A stretch of 35,000 nucleotides of DNA, taken from assembly GCA_034096865.1 (NCBI GenBank), contig JAWQFJ010014800.1, forward strand, positions 112,501 to 147,500, read 5' to 3'. This DNA comes from Theodoxus fluviatilis (taxonomy: Eukaryota; Mollusca; Gastropoda; Cycloneritida; Neritidae). The notes under the pieces are model-generated. The model worked only from the letters and a program-made list of their open reading frames with translations, did not search any database and was not told where the DNA came from. This document shows positions 1 to 10,300 of this stretch, one piece after another. Each line of letters begins with the position of its first letter. The first letter of the stretch is position 1. Both the position numbers and the translations under genes were made by a program.

Positions 1-57
1 AAGGACGATTTGTAAGATAGGCAGAAATGCCTAAAATTTTATCCTTGATAAATAAAG

Positions 58-314
<257 letters not shown>

Positions 315-524
315 TTTTTTTCTTCTCCCACTCGAAGAAAAAAACCGTAGTCATACTTTCATTAAACAGTATTTCGCATTGATTTTTGTCTTCTCTATGC
401 ATGAATGTATTCACCATTAATTTATCTGCTTGTTCCTTCTTTCTTTTTCCCCTTTATCTGGTATCCCTATATTTGTTGCATTCCTTTTATTATCCTTCTT
501 CCACTTCTGCTCGTTAACTCCGCT

Positions 525-525
525 T

Positions 526-574
<49 letters not shown>

Positions 575-690
575 ATGTGAGAGTGTGTGCGTGCATGCGT
601 GCGTGTGTGCATGTGTGTGTGTGAGTGTGTGTTCCTTCTCTTCGTCTTTTTCTGTCCATCCGTCCGTCCGTGCGTCCATCCACCCGTCCG
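525..690. repeat. (GT)n microsatellite with CCGT-type tail
   Basis: A GT tract at about 525-573 passes into interrupted GT/GCAT sequence up to about 631. After a short pyrimidine stretch there is a tract of CCGT/CCAT tetranucleotides (about 656-690). No gene is visible around it. Confidence 0.9.
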
Positions 691-1151
691 TTCTTGTTGT
701 CTGTATAATTATGTGACAGGTCCTCCCAAACTGGGTCGCTTGGACACTTTGTTCAAATCGAGATACGGCCGAAAATTCATTCAGGAGGGTCACTCGAGCG
801 ATTTTAAGATTAAACTCGATTTCCAAAGCTGAACCTTCCCTACGTTCACTTCGAGAGTTTCGGATTTGAAATCAACTACTAAATATTTTAACTACTTTAA
901 CGTCTTTAGATGGGCACAGCAATTTCGGTGCAGAAGAAACATCATTTCTGCCGTAATCACGAACAGAAAAATCAAGTATTAGGTATGGGTACACGCCTCG
1001 GGCGTTAATCTGTAGTCGTAGTTCATTTTTATTGGCCGCTTGGAGGTGTGTGTTAGAATCAGCTCTGGGCAAAATTTTAGTGATTTAACTTGTTTACAAG
1101 TAGGAGGTTGATATGCAAAATATAGCTTAAACTTGACAGAAAACCCGTTTT
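691..1151. other. Non-coding stretch, nothing recognised
   Basis: Unique-looking, AT-rich sequence between the microsatellites and the first dispersed-repeat copy. Short open frames are present on both strands. None has splice support, conserved motifs or composition resembling the large gene downstream. Confidence 0.5.
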
Positions 1152-2016
1152 TGACTCACATGCGAAGCAAAAGTGAGTCTATGTAATCACCCATTTCGTC
1201 CGTCCGGGCGTCCGGGCGACCAGGCGTCCGGGAGTCCGGGCGTCCGGGCATCCGAAAACTTTAACGTTGGATATTTCTCGGAGACTATTAAGTCTATCAA
1301 ATACCAAATGTGGCATGATGGTATATGATGACAAGGCCTCAAAAAACATACATAGTGACTTGTCCTTGCTTCAAGGTCGCAGGGGCCATAAATGTTGTCA
1401 AAAACAGCCATTTTTCACATTTTCTCAATTTTCTCTGAAGTTTTTGAGATAGGATACCTCACCTATATATGGTATATAGGGCACAGTAAGCCCTATCTTT
1501 TGATACCAGTTTGGTTGACCTTGCTTCAAGGTCAAGGTCACAGGAGCTCTTCAAAGTTGGATTGTATACATATTTTGAAGTGACCTTGACCCTGAACTAT
1601 GGAAGATAACTGTTTCAAACTTATTAATTATGTGGGGCACATGTTATACCTTCATCATGAGACAATTTGGTCACATATCATCAAAGTCAAGGTCACTTTG
1701 ACCTTTATGAAATATGACCAAAATGGGGTAGTGAACCACTAAAAGTGACCATATCTCATGGTAGAAAGTGCCAATAAGCAACATTGTGCTTCCTATGTCT
1801 TGAATTAACAGCTTTGTGTTGCTTGACCTTGGATGACCTTGACCTTGGGTCAAGATAATATGTATTTTGGTAGGAAAAAAGTGTAAAGCATTTCTTAGTG
1901 TATGATGTCATTGCTAGGTTTAGTTGTTTAACCTTGGCCTTGAAGGTTACCTGAAGGTCAAGGTCATGTAATGGTCAAGGTCAAGCATGTGAGTCGTATG
2001 GGCTTTGCCCTTTTTG
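1152..2016 (+). mobile_element. HINE-like (non-autonomous Helentron) repeat, copy 1
   Basis: This is the first of six copies of a ~0.86-kb repeat. It begins TGACTCACATGC, with a GACTCAC/GTGAGTC hairpin spanning the first ~27 bases. It carries an irregular GTCCGGGC minisatellite (about 1200-1255), then a body rich in AAGGTCA/TGACCTT. It ends with the subterminal inverted repeat GCATGTGAGTC, the hairpin GGGCTTTGCCC and TTTTTG. The flanking bases are T on both sides. Known family knowledge: HINEs have subterminal inverted repeats, tandem repeats, a 3' stem-loop and T-T insertion. Assignment to that class is inferred from structure. No transposase gene is inside. Confidence 0.75.
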
Positions 2017-2225
2017 TCTTTAAATGCTCTGTGTTGGCACATGCGTAATAAAGTTGTCATAACTCAACAACCACTGTACATATCATCATACTTTCTGTAT
2101 TATTTTGAAGGGCATTTAGTGTTCATGAAAAAAAATATTCTTCGGGCATAGGCCCTATCCTAGGGGCTCGTTTTGAGAGAACCATTCACATTTTTGGGTC
2201 AACCTTCCTCCCTTCTACCCTCTCC

Positions 2226-2377
2226 TGTGCGTGCGAGCATGCTCGCATGCGCAAACATGGATACACACAAACACACGCACACACACGCACGCATGCACGC
2301 GCGCACACGTACACACGCGCATGCACGCGCGCACACGCACGCACGCACACACACACGCAAGCACGCACGCACGCACC

Positions 2378-2430
<53 letters not shown>
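2226..2430. repeat. (CA)n / (CG-CA)n microsatellite
   Basis: Alternating purine-pyrimidine sequence rich in GCACGC and CACACA, ending in a pure CA tract (about 2381-2428). The Thr/His and Val/Cys open frames across it, on both strands, come from the repeat. Confidence 0.92.
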
Positions 2431-2472
2431 GGCTGCCCACTCAAACATACAAGCTGTCGTTGTAAATTTCAG

Positions 2473-2607
2473 CTCCTGAACCGTAGGGACAGCAACTTGC
2501 AAGCTGCAGTAAATTTTGGATGCAGGGAGATAACTCCATTTGCCGTAAGATTGAGTTGCCGAACCTCGAGCGCAGCAACCTCGTCTCGAACGCCGAGTGC
2601 CCTGCAG
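2473..2607 (+). CDS. Candidate small upstream exon of the large Cys-rich gene
   Basis: A 135-nt open segment of exactly 45 codons. It is preceded by AAATTTCAG (AG at 2471-2472) and followed by the near-ideal donor CTGCAG|GTAAGT at 2607/2608. Its frame is open throughout and ends in phase 0. That joins correctly to the alternative acceptor GCTGCAG|GCC at 7307/7308, which would place extra residues before the methionine at 7314. There is no methionine in the segment, so it could equally be an untranslated 5' exon or a chance donor. It lies only 25 bp before repeat copy 2. The acceptor side has a weak pyrimidine tract. Confidence 0.25.
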
Positions 2608-2632
2608 GTAAGTCAGTGGCCCAGGTGATAAT

Positions 2633-3492
2633 TGACTCACATGCGAAGCAAAAGTGAGTATGTACTCACCCGTTTCGTCCGTCCGGGCGTCCGGGCGTCT
2701 GGGCGTCCGGGCGTCCGGGCGTCCGAAAACTTAAACGTTGGATTTTTCTCGGAGACTATTAAGTCTATCAATACCAAATGTGGCATGGTGGTGTATGATG
2801 ACAAGGCCTCAAAAAACATACATAGTGACTTGACCTTGCTTCAAGGCCAAGGTCGCAGGGGCCATAAATGTTGTCTAAAAAACAGTCATTTTTGACATTT
2901 TCTCAATTTTCTCTGAAGTTTTAGGGATTGGATACCTGACCTATATATGGTATATAGGGCACAAGCCCTATCTTTTGATACCAGTTTGATTGACCTTGCT
3001 TTAAGGTCAAGGTCACAGGAGCTCTTCAAAGTTGGATTTTATACATATTTTGAAGTGACCTTGACCCTGAACTATGGAAGATAACTGTTTCAAACTTAAT
3101 AATTATGTGGGGCACATGTTATACCTTCATCATGAGACACATTTGGTCACAAATCATCAAGGTCAAGGTCACTTTGACCCTTATGAAATGTGACCAAAAT
3201 GAGGTAGTAAACCACTAAAAGTGACCATATCTCATGGTAGAAAGTGCCAATAAGCACCATTGTGCTTACTATGTCTTGAATTAACAGCTTTGTGTTGCAT
3301 GACCTTGGATGACCTTGACCCAAGGTCAAGGTCACATGTATTTTGGTAGGAAAAAAGTGTAAAGCATTTCTTAGTGTATGATGTCATTGGTAGGTTTAGT
3401 TGTTTGACCTTGACCTTGAAGGTCACCTGAAGGTCAAGGTCATATAAAGGTCAAGGTCAAGCATGTGAGTCGTATGGGCTTTGCCCTTCTTG
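2633..3492 (+). mobile_element. HINE-like repeat, copy 2
   Basis: Same architecture as copy 1: TGACTCACATGC start, GTCCGGGC minisatellite (about 2680-2724), AGGTCA-rich body, GCATGTGAGTC, GGGCTTTGCCC hairpin and terminal TTCTTG. It sits between T (2632) and T (3493). The near-identity of its body to copies 3-6 indicates a recently amplified family. Confidence 0.78.
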
Positions 3493-3841
3493 TTTCAGTA
3501 AGAAGCTGTTCCTGTTAAGTGGAACGACAACACTGAGGCAACGACTTCTATCGGACGTGTATGACACTCCATTTTCATGATGAAAAAAAATCAAGGGTCA
3601 CGATTAAGGAGTAGGGAAAGCGGGGCATTAAGGACCCCCCTTTTCATTTTCGAATATCATTATGTTATATAAATATAAACAGATACATCAAATTAAACAG
3701 AATGAACAAATTGAGGACACTGATATTAATGAAACATACTGAGTGTCTTTGGGAACCACAAAACAAAAATTTAAAAACATGTTATATCTTACAGTGAGTG
3801 AACTTCATGCCCTTGGGAGGAATAAAAGTCATCACTGAAAA
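3493..3841. other. Non-coding stretch, nothing recognised
   Basis: AT-rich sequence between repeat copy 2 and the LINE tail. I see no open frame, inverted repeat or tandem repeat of note. Confidence 0.5.
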
Positions 3842-4885
3842 GTCAGTTCAGTTCAGTTCAGTCTCTTAACCCTGAAATGGGTTGTTGAGGCACCACTGAT
3901 GACTTTCGGACAATCTTCCTCCATCGATCTCTATCCTCTGTGGCTCGCTGTGGGTCAGCAAAGATCAAGCCTGTCCACTCTTTGATGTTGTCTTCCCACC
4001 TCTTTCTCTGCCTGCCTCTCCTTCTCCCACCTGGTGCGGTACCTTGCAGGATGGTCTTGGCCAGCCCACTGCCTCTTGACACGTGACCGTGTACCACTTC
4101 AGCTTTCTGCTTTTCACGATTGAGAGCAGGTCTTCGTACTGTCCAATTGCTCTCCTGATCCTGTTGCTGACTTCCTCATTCGTGACATGGTCTTTATATG
4201 AGATGTTCAGAATCTTGCGGTAGCATCTCATTTCCAGGGCTTGTATCCGTCTCTGTAGTTCAGATGTGAGTGTCCAGGACTCGCATGCATACAAGAATAC
4301 GGAGATGGCCAGCGTGCGCATGAGCCTGATATTCTACGGGAGAGTGATATTTCTGTCACGCCATATTGGCTTCAACTTTGCCAATGCTGCTGTTGCTTGT
4401 GCTATTCTGGACAGTATCTCTGGTTTGGACCCTTCATCAGTCATGATAGATCCCAGGTATTTGAAGTTGTTCACAGCTTCCAGTTTTTGGCCGTTCACTT
4501 TGATTTCCATTTTGAAGCCCCGAGGATTGTTCGTCATCACCTTGGTCTTCTCGGCGCTGATCTCCATGCCATATGCCTGTGAGATCTTGTCCAGGTGCTC
4601 GACAAGACTAGTCAGCTCCTCTTCACTTCCTGCTAATTCATCAATGTCATCAGCAAAACGTAAGTTGGTGATCTTTCTGCCACATATGCTGATTAATCAT
4701 TCGTGGTCTGCTAGGGCATCAGTCATTATCCTTTCGAGGAAGAGGTTGAAGAGTGTGGGGGAGAGTAGACAGCCCTGTCTGTCTCCGGCCGTTGTCCTGA
4801 ACCATTCGCCTGTGGTACCATTGAACAGGACTGCGCTGGTCGCTCTGTCATAGAGATGTTCGACACAGTCCTTCAAATATCTGCA
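3842..4885 (-). pseudogene. 5'-truncated LINE (non-LTR retrotransposon) reverse-transcriptase remnant
   Basis: Read on the minus strand, this encodes the C-terminal part of a LINE polyprotein. In order: an RT palm segment with RQGCLLSPTLFN (about 4790), the catalytic FADD box (4646-4657), the thumb segment KVNGQK...FKYLGS (about 4480), then the typical post-RT region with LYACESWTL, EMRCYRKIL and SYKDHVTNEEV (about 4180-4290), and a basic tail containing RQRKRWEDNIKEW. The frame is broken by TGA at 4697-4699, TAG at 4334-4336 and a frameshift near 4085-4100. The upstream RT fingers and the endonuclease are missing. The 3' end runs into a short CTGAA tandem tail (3844-3862), as expected for target-primed insertion of simple-tailed LINEs. 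The clade is not determined. The element is dead. Confidence 0.88.
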
Positions 4886-7253
4886 AAATGTTCTCTCCAA
4901 AGCAGTATATAGTACGCAAAGTATAACATAAACAGCACGAAAATAATGCATGAGTACTTGCCTTGGTGGGTCAGTAAGCGCTGCTGCAATTCTCGTGTTT
5001 CATTGTTGATCACGAAGTGCTCATCAAAATGAGATGTGAGTGAGGTCTAAGAGGCAAAGTTTTTTCGAACTTTTAACATGGCAGCAAAAGAGTGGTGTAA
5101 AAAAAAACTCGCACTGGGACTGACATATATCTAACTGGGTCAAAACCACGCATCATTCTCAAGAGAAACTAACTTTGATTGGTTGAAATTCATTTTGGAA
5201 ATGAAATAACTAAAACTGAAATCATGTTAAATTTTTCAGCGAAGTGGTCACTAATGCCCCCTGGGGCTTAATGCCCCGCTTTCTACTAACTCATGATAAC
5301 TACGAGTTTAACGGAGGTAACACAACCTTAAATACGTGTTCTCTCCACTCGAATATCAGTTGGAAACAAGAAAAAGCACTGGCCTGGCTCTGCCACAGAG
5401 GAAATGGTGGAATTTCATCGAAGCGACTGAAAACACGTGTAATTAGCTAAATGCTTTGATCAAACTTATTCCGAACGCAAATTAAAATTAGCGTACCTAC
5501 GCAAAGCATCATCATGATGAATTAGTGAAGATTTTTGTTGTGGCAGTATTGAACAGTGGAAGTGATTATAAACATAATGATTTATAGACCGATAAGATTA
5601 TGAAATAAGGGCGAGTTCTCGTATTCAAGGCATCAAAGATCCAGACCTCGGTATCTCTGAAACTCATATACATGTGTGTGTGCAAAGACGGCAGCCGAAC
5701 AAAATATTGCAGCTCATTCTACCCATCGTACTGGACGCCATGCACTGTCATCCAAACAGAAAACAGCGTCAACTGAGGTATGAGCACAGCATTCTATGAG
5801 AGTCTGCGACTGGCAACATAAATGTGCCTAAAGCAGCACAATCTGAGGTGTGTCATCGGACCTCTCGAGCTGAGTCAGATTTTCAGATTTTTGTATAATC
5901 ATAACGTGCCTTGAACTCCATTCAAAATGCTACCAAGATTGTTGAAAACTAATGCCTGTTCGACTAAGTGTGTACTAAACACGGGCATTTTGGATGAAAG
6001 TGACTTTTTTAATTAGCAGGTTACTTAGCAAAACAACTCACAGAGAACGCAAATGTATTGTATTCTTAAACGAGAAACACCCGTTTACAGGGACACCACA
6101 CACCACATGGATTCGTTTGCAAGTAAGGCAGACTCGGGATGATGATGAGATGAGATGCCACACAGTCAGGAGCAGGTTTCTCATTACACCACCCCTAATT
6201 TAAAAAAAATCTGGCATATTTAAAAAGTTTGCTAAAATGACCCCAGTCGGTGCAAATCCTACTCTCTGCTGATTTGATAGAAGTACCAGACCGAATCGCT
6301 TGTGAGAATCGGTCACAGTTTTGAGTCGATGGGTGTTTCAAAATGGAAATCACGCTGAAGCGTTTCTGATTTTCCAGGCTTGCATCCTCTGGTGCTCTCG
6401 CACGTGCATTCATGCTTTTCATGCTACATTATTTATGCGGGTCGACACTAATTGGTCTCTAGGCATGCAAAAGTGAAGCTAAAAAAACAGCTGCGTTCGC
6501 GAATGGCCACAGCCGAGCCTCAGTTCTGAGTATTGAAAGCCACAACTATGACTCAGTTTACGCCTGCTGAATTCCAAACTCCAAAGGGGTCAAGAGGCGT
6601 TCACAGGACGATCTAGTATGCGCCGGCCGCCATAAATGGCTTTGACCTCCGTGCAAAGTTCTTTTGCGAATCTACTCATACACTAACTTAGCTGCAGAAG
6701 TATCCACCTTGTACCTTCCTAGTGGAAACAAGTTTTGTGTCTCGTCACCGCTTTACGGCCACATGGGACATTCATCTATACTCTCTTAATCCCAGAGCTG
6801 AACGCAAGAAGCTCTATCATAATTATTGCTAACTTCGTTCCTAAACGTAGAATAGGTATATGTGAGGACTGAACAAGAAATAATACTGTTGGTAACGACG
6901 AAGCATTGATCCGCAGGCTGATCGTGTGTGTGCAGTTCGAGGGCTTGAAAGCCTGATGCCTGAGGGAGATGGGGATTGTGTGTGGAGGGGAGGCTTGGAA
7001 TGGTAATGGAGGAATGGGGCATTAGTGATCAAGAGAGTCAGAAAGAATGGAAGGAGGTGTGTGGAGGAGGGTTTTGAGGTGTTGACATGGTAACAGAGTG
7101 AGATTGAAATGTCAAAGACATCATCCTAAAACCTCTTCACTATTATTGTGTCATCATTGATCACTTTTTTGACTACCCGAACGTTAACCGGAAGTCCAAG
7201 CACTTGATAACCGCCTAAGATTCTCGAAATTTCTTTTCTTCATTTCGTCCTCC
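4886..7253. other. Intergenic or 5' intronic sequence, nothing recognised
   Basis: About 2.4 kb with no convincing coding segment, tandem repeat or transposon signature. If the candidate exon at 2473-2607 is real, all of this is intron. Otherwise the promoter or first exon of the large gene may lie here; I cannot pick out a TATA box or start site with confidence. Confidence 0.45.
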
Positions 7254-7313
7254 TTGGTTTCGTCTCTACATAATGAATTGACCATCTTGTCTTTCTGCAG
7301 GCTGCAGGCCGAG

Positions 7314-10300
7314 ATGGAGGGAAGAAGCAAGGTCCCCACGGCCTCCAGCGGCAGTTCCAGCCGCAAAGAGGTGCGCTTGGCTGCCAGTCCCGCCAAACGG
7401 AGAACGTGCTGCCTCTGCTGCCCCCGCCACGACTCCTCCAGCGACTCCTCGGGCACCTCGCACTGCTTGCCCTGCAGGACTGCGCCGGGATGCAACAGCT
7501 CCTACACCCAGACCGAGACCACGCCGCCTAACGAGGTGTGCTATTGCAACTGCGCACCCTGCTCCGTCATGACCGAGACGTGCTGCTGCGAGTCGTGCTC
7601 GACCCCTCCCATACGGCGCTCGTGCGACCCTCCTCCTATATGCTCGTGTCCTCCCCTGCCCCAGTGCACGTGCCAGAGTCCTTTTCCATGCTCCTACGAA
7701 ACTTGTTCCATCTGCTACGACAGATCAGAAGTACCGTCGGTGGAAGTGGAGAAAAAAGCCAAGATAAAAAAGAGGCTCCGCGCACTGTCCCCTCCCGGAA
7801 TTCTGTCTTCCTCAAGACAACGTGTGAACACGTGCTACAGGCAGCCATTTTACCCGTCCACGCCCAAACCTGGCTTCCCGCCGCTAACGCTCCCTGTCGA
7901 CTGCTTCTGTCCAAGGACTCGCACCAACAGTGCCGACCCAAACGCCCGTCAGTGGTCCGCCACCAAGCTTTACGTGGAGAACCGGACCCGCTCCATCTCA
8001 CCCATCAACCCCATCCGTCTCGCCCCAGGGACCATTTTTAGAGACCGAGCCACGAGTACTCTAAATGTTCGTTCATTGGAAATCGCCACTGGGACCATGC
8101 TAAGCATGGAGAGTTCTAGGATTAGCTCAGGGGCGGATCGCGGCGTCAGCTACCAGAGAACGACGTCGTTCCGCACATCAAGCAGAAGTCCACCAAACCG
8201 CGGCAGAAGCAAAACCAGAAGCAGGACGCAGACCCGCAAGCCCGGTGTGATAGGTGGCAAGGGTGCCACAATGAGGACGAGCAGGTCGACGGTGTCCAAG
8301 ACGCTCAAAGTCAACAGATCCAGAATATCGCCTCACAGAAGGACGCCCTCTCCGCCCTCTGCCAGGGTCTTGCCAGGAGGTTCCTTCATCATGGCTGACG
8401 TGGGGCCCTCGTCACTGGAAAAGTCCCAGGACGAGCTGCTGCGGGACGGCCAGGCGACGCGGATGATCAGGATGGTCTCGAAGTGCAAATGCCTGGAGAA
8501 GTGCACCTGCCTGTGTGCCTCCGTGCACAGGGCGGTGCAGTGCAGCAGCTCGTGCTTGGCCCCGAGATGCATGTGCTGCCACTCCTGCGTCCCCATTGTG
8601 TCCTGCACGCACTGCGGGACCTGCACTTTCCCCATGTGTTGCACCTCCTGCTCCACCAAAGAGGAGCCCTTCCTTTGCCATTGTTGCAAGGTGCTGCTGA
8701 GCGAGGCCCCTCCAGTGGAGACGTTGAAGCAAAACATCAGCATCACGAGCGTCCGTTCGAAGAGTTCCACAAGTGGAGGGAGGACTCCCACCCCGCCCAG
8801 AGCTGTCTCGCCGGAAAGGAAGTCGAGTAGTAAAAGTCCCAGTCGCAAGACCTCCAGCCGAAGCGTGTCTCAAAGGGTGAGCTTGGGATCTCCATCAAGG
8901 ACGACTTCGGAGGTGTGTTGCCGGAGTAGCTCGCTCAACAAGTGCGTTGGAGTTCCTTCGAGTATCCAGCGGATTCCCTGCCACGTGTGCTGTTGCAAGG
9001 GAAGCCACCATGTTCACAGCGCGGTGTCGGGACATTCTATCCCAGGGTGCACTGTCCACATAGCACAAAATAAATGCTCTTGCCCAACAAGGAACCATGA
9101 GTGCTCCGTTCACATTACGAAGAGCAATTGCTGTGTCAGATTTGGTCAACTCGACGGCGCCTGCCAGCAGCCCCTGAAAATTTGCACTAACCAGACGTGC
9201 CGACCTAGCACGATTCACAAAGCTTGCTCAGCATGTTTCCTTCATACGGATCAGCCAACGTTTGTGATCCCATTTTGCCGAACACACGACTGCTGTTGCC
9301 AGACTGACTGTCGGGACCCCGTGCTGATGCACTGCAAAAACCGCTGCTGCCACCGCGGAGTGCAATCATCCACGTCCCGTAATGACGTATGTGCAAGCGG
9401 CACAAGGCCCCCACCGCTTTGTCACATGCGATCGTGCCACAAGGCCTGCAACGCCAGCACTTCCTGCTCCGAGTGCCGGGGCCACGGGGTGGTGTTGACG
9501 ACGCCAACCCATGTGGTCTACGGGGATCACTGGTGTGGGAACTACGTTTGCTCAGGTGACACGCATGCCTGCGTGAGGCACGCGGTGGTGCCAAACAGTA
9601 AGCTCTGCTGCTGCTGCTACAGAGAAGCTCAGTGCCAGGCTTCATCCATCTGCTCCATCACCAAGTGTGAGGAACCCTGCGCTCAGCAGCCCCGTGTACA
9701 GTTCGATATTCCCAAGAACATCGATGTCTGCTCCGATGGCCAAGAACACTCCCCTCATTGCGACGTCATTAAAATCTGCAACTGCGCTGCTTGCGTTGCC
9801 AAGGTTCAGTCCTGTCACCCGTGCACCCCGGTTTGTCGTCGGAGCATCGAGGTGGTGGAGTGCAATCCGTGCAACCCTGTTCAAAGCTGCAGTCATTGCT
9901 GTGCCAATTATCGCCGCTACAGCCCGCCGTGCCACAGCCCAGCGGTTCACCCCTGTCACCCTGCAGGCTGGAACCACTGTTATAATATGCACAACCACTG
10001 CGGATCGGGCGGCGTGATTTGTCGCGGAAAGTCCTACACTTTGTGCCAACCGCACGAATTCACTTGTCACGCTGGGGAGTGCTGCAGCAACGACCGCTGG
10101 CAACTAGTCCAGTGCAACTGCGGCGTGGGAATAATTGAAGACATTGGCCAGTGCATACCCTGCAAATCCTTGCACGATCCTTGCAGCTGCTCGGCTTTTC
10201 CCGGTGGCCTCGGCCAGGAGCATTCGACCCGTCTCACCTGTGCCAAGTCATCCAAGTCGTGGAAGGCACACAAGTCGTGGAAGAAGGATGGCAGCGAGTT

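Noticed and set aside
3147..3335. Recurrent ~62-aa minus-strand frames (also at 1671, 15492, 19920, 27837) and ~64-aa frames (3232, 15577, 16446, 27922)
   Set aside because: They recur only because the same HINE-like repeat is present. They are built on AGGTCA words, have no start context or motif, and vary freely in their stops.
4266..4853. 195-aa plus-strand frame
   Set aside because: Antisense to the LINE reverse-transcriptase remnant, whose motifs are unmistakable on the minus strand.
7404..10197. Metallothionein or keratin-associated protein identity for the Cys-rich region
   Set aside because: Length, irregular Cys spacing, His content and long non-Cys regions do not fit metallothionein. 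Resemblance to keratin-associated proteins is compositional only.
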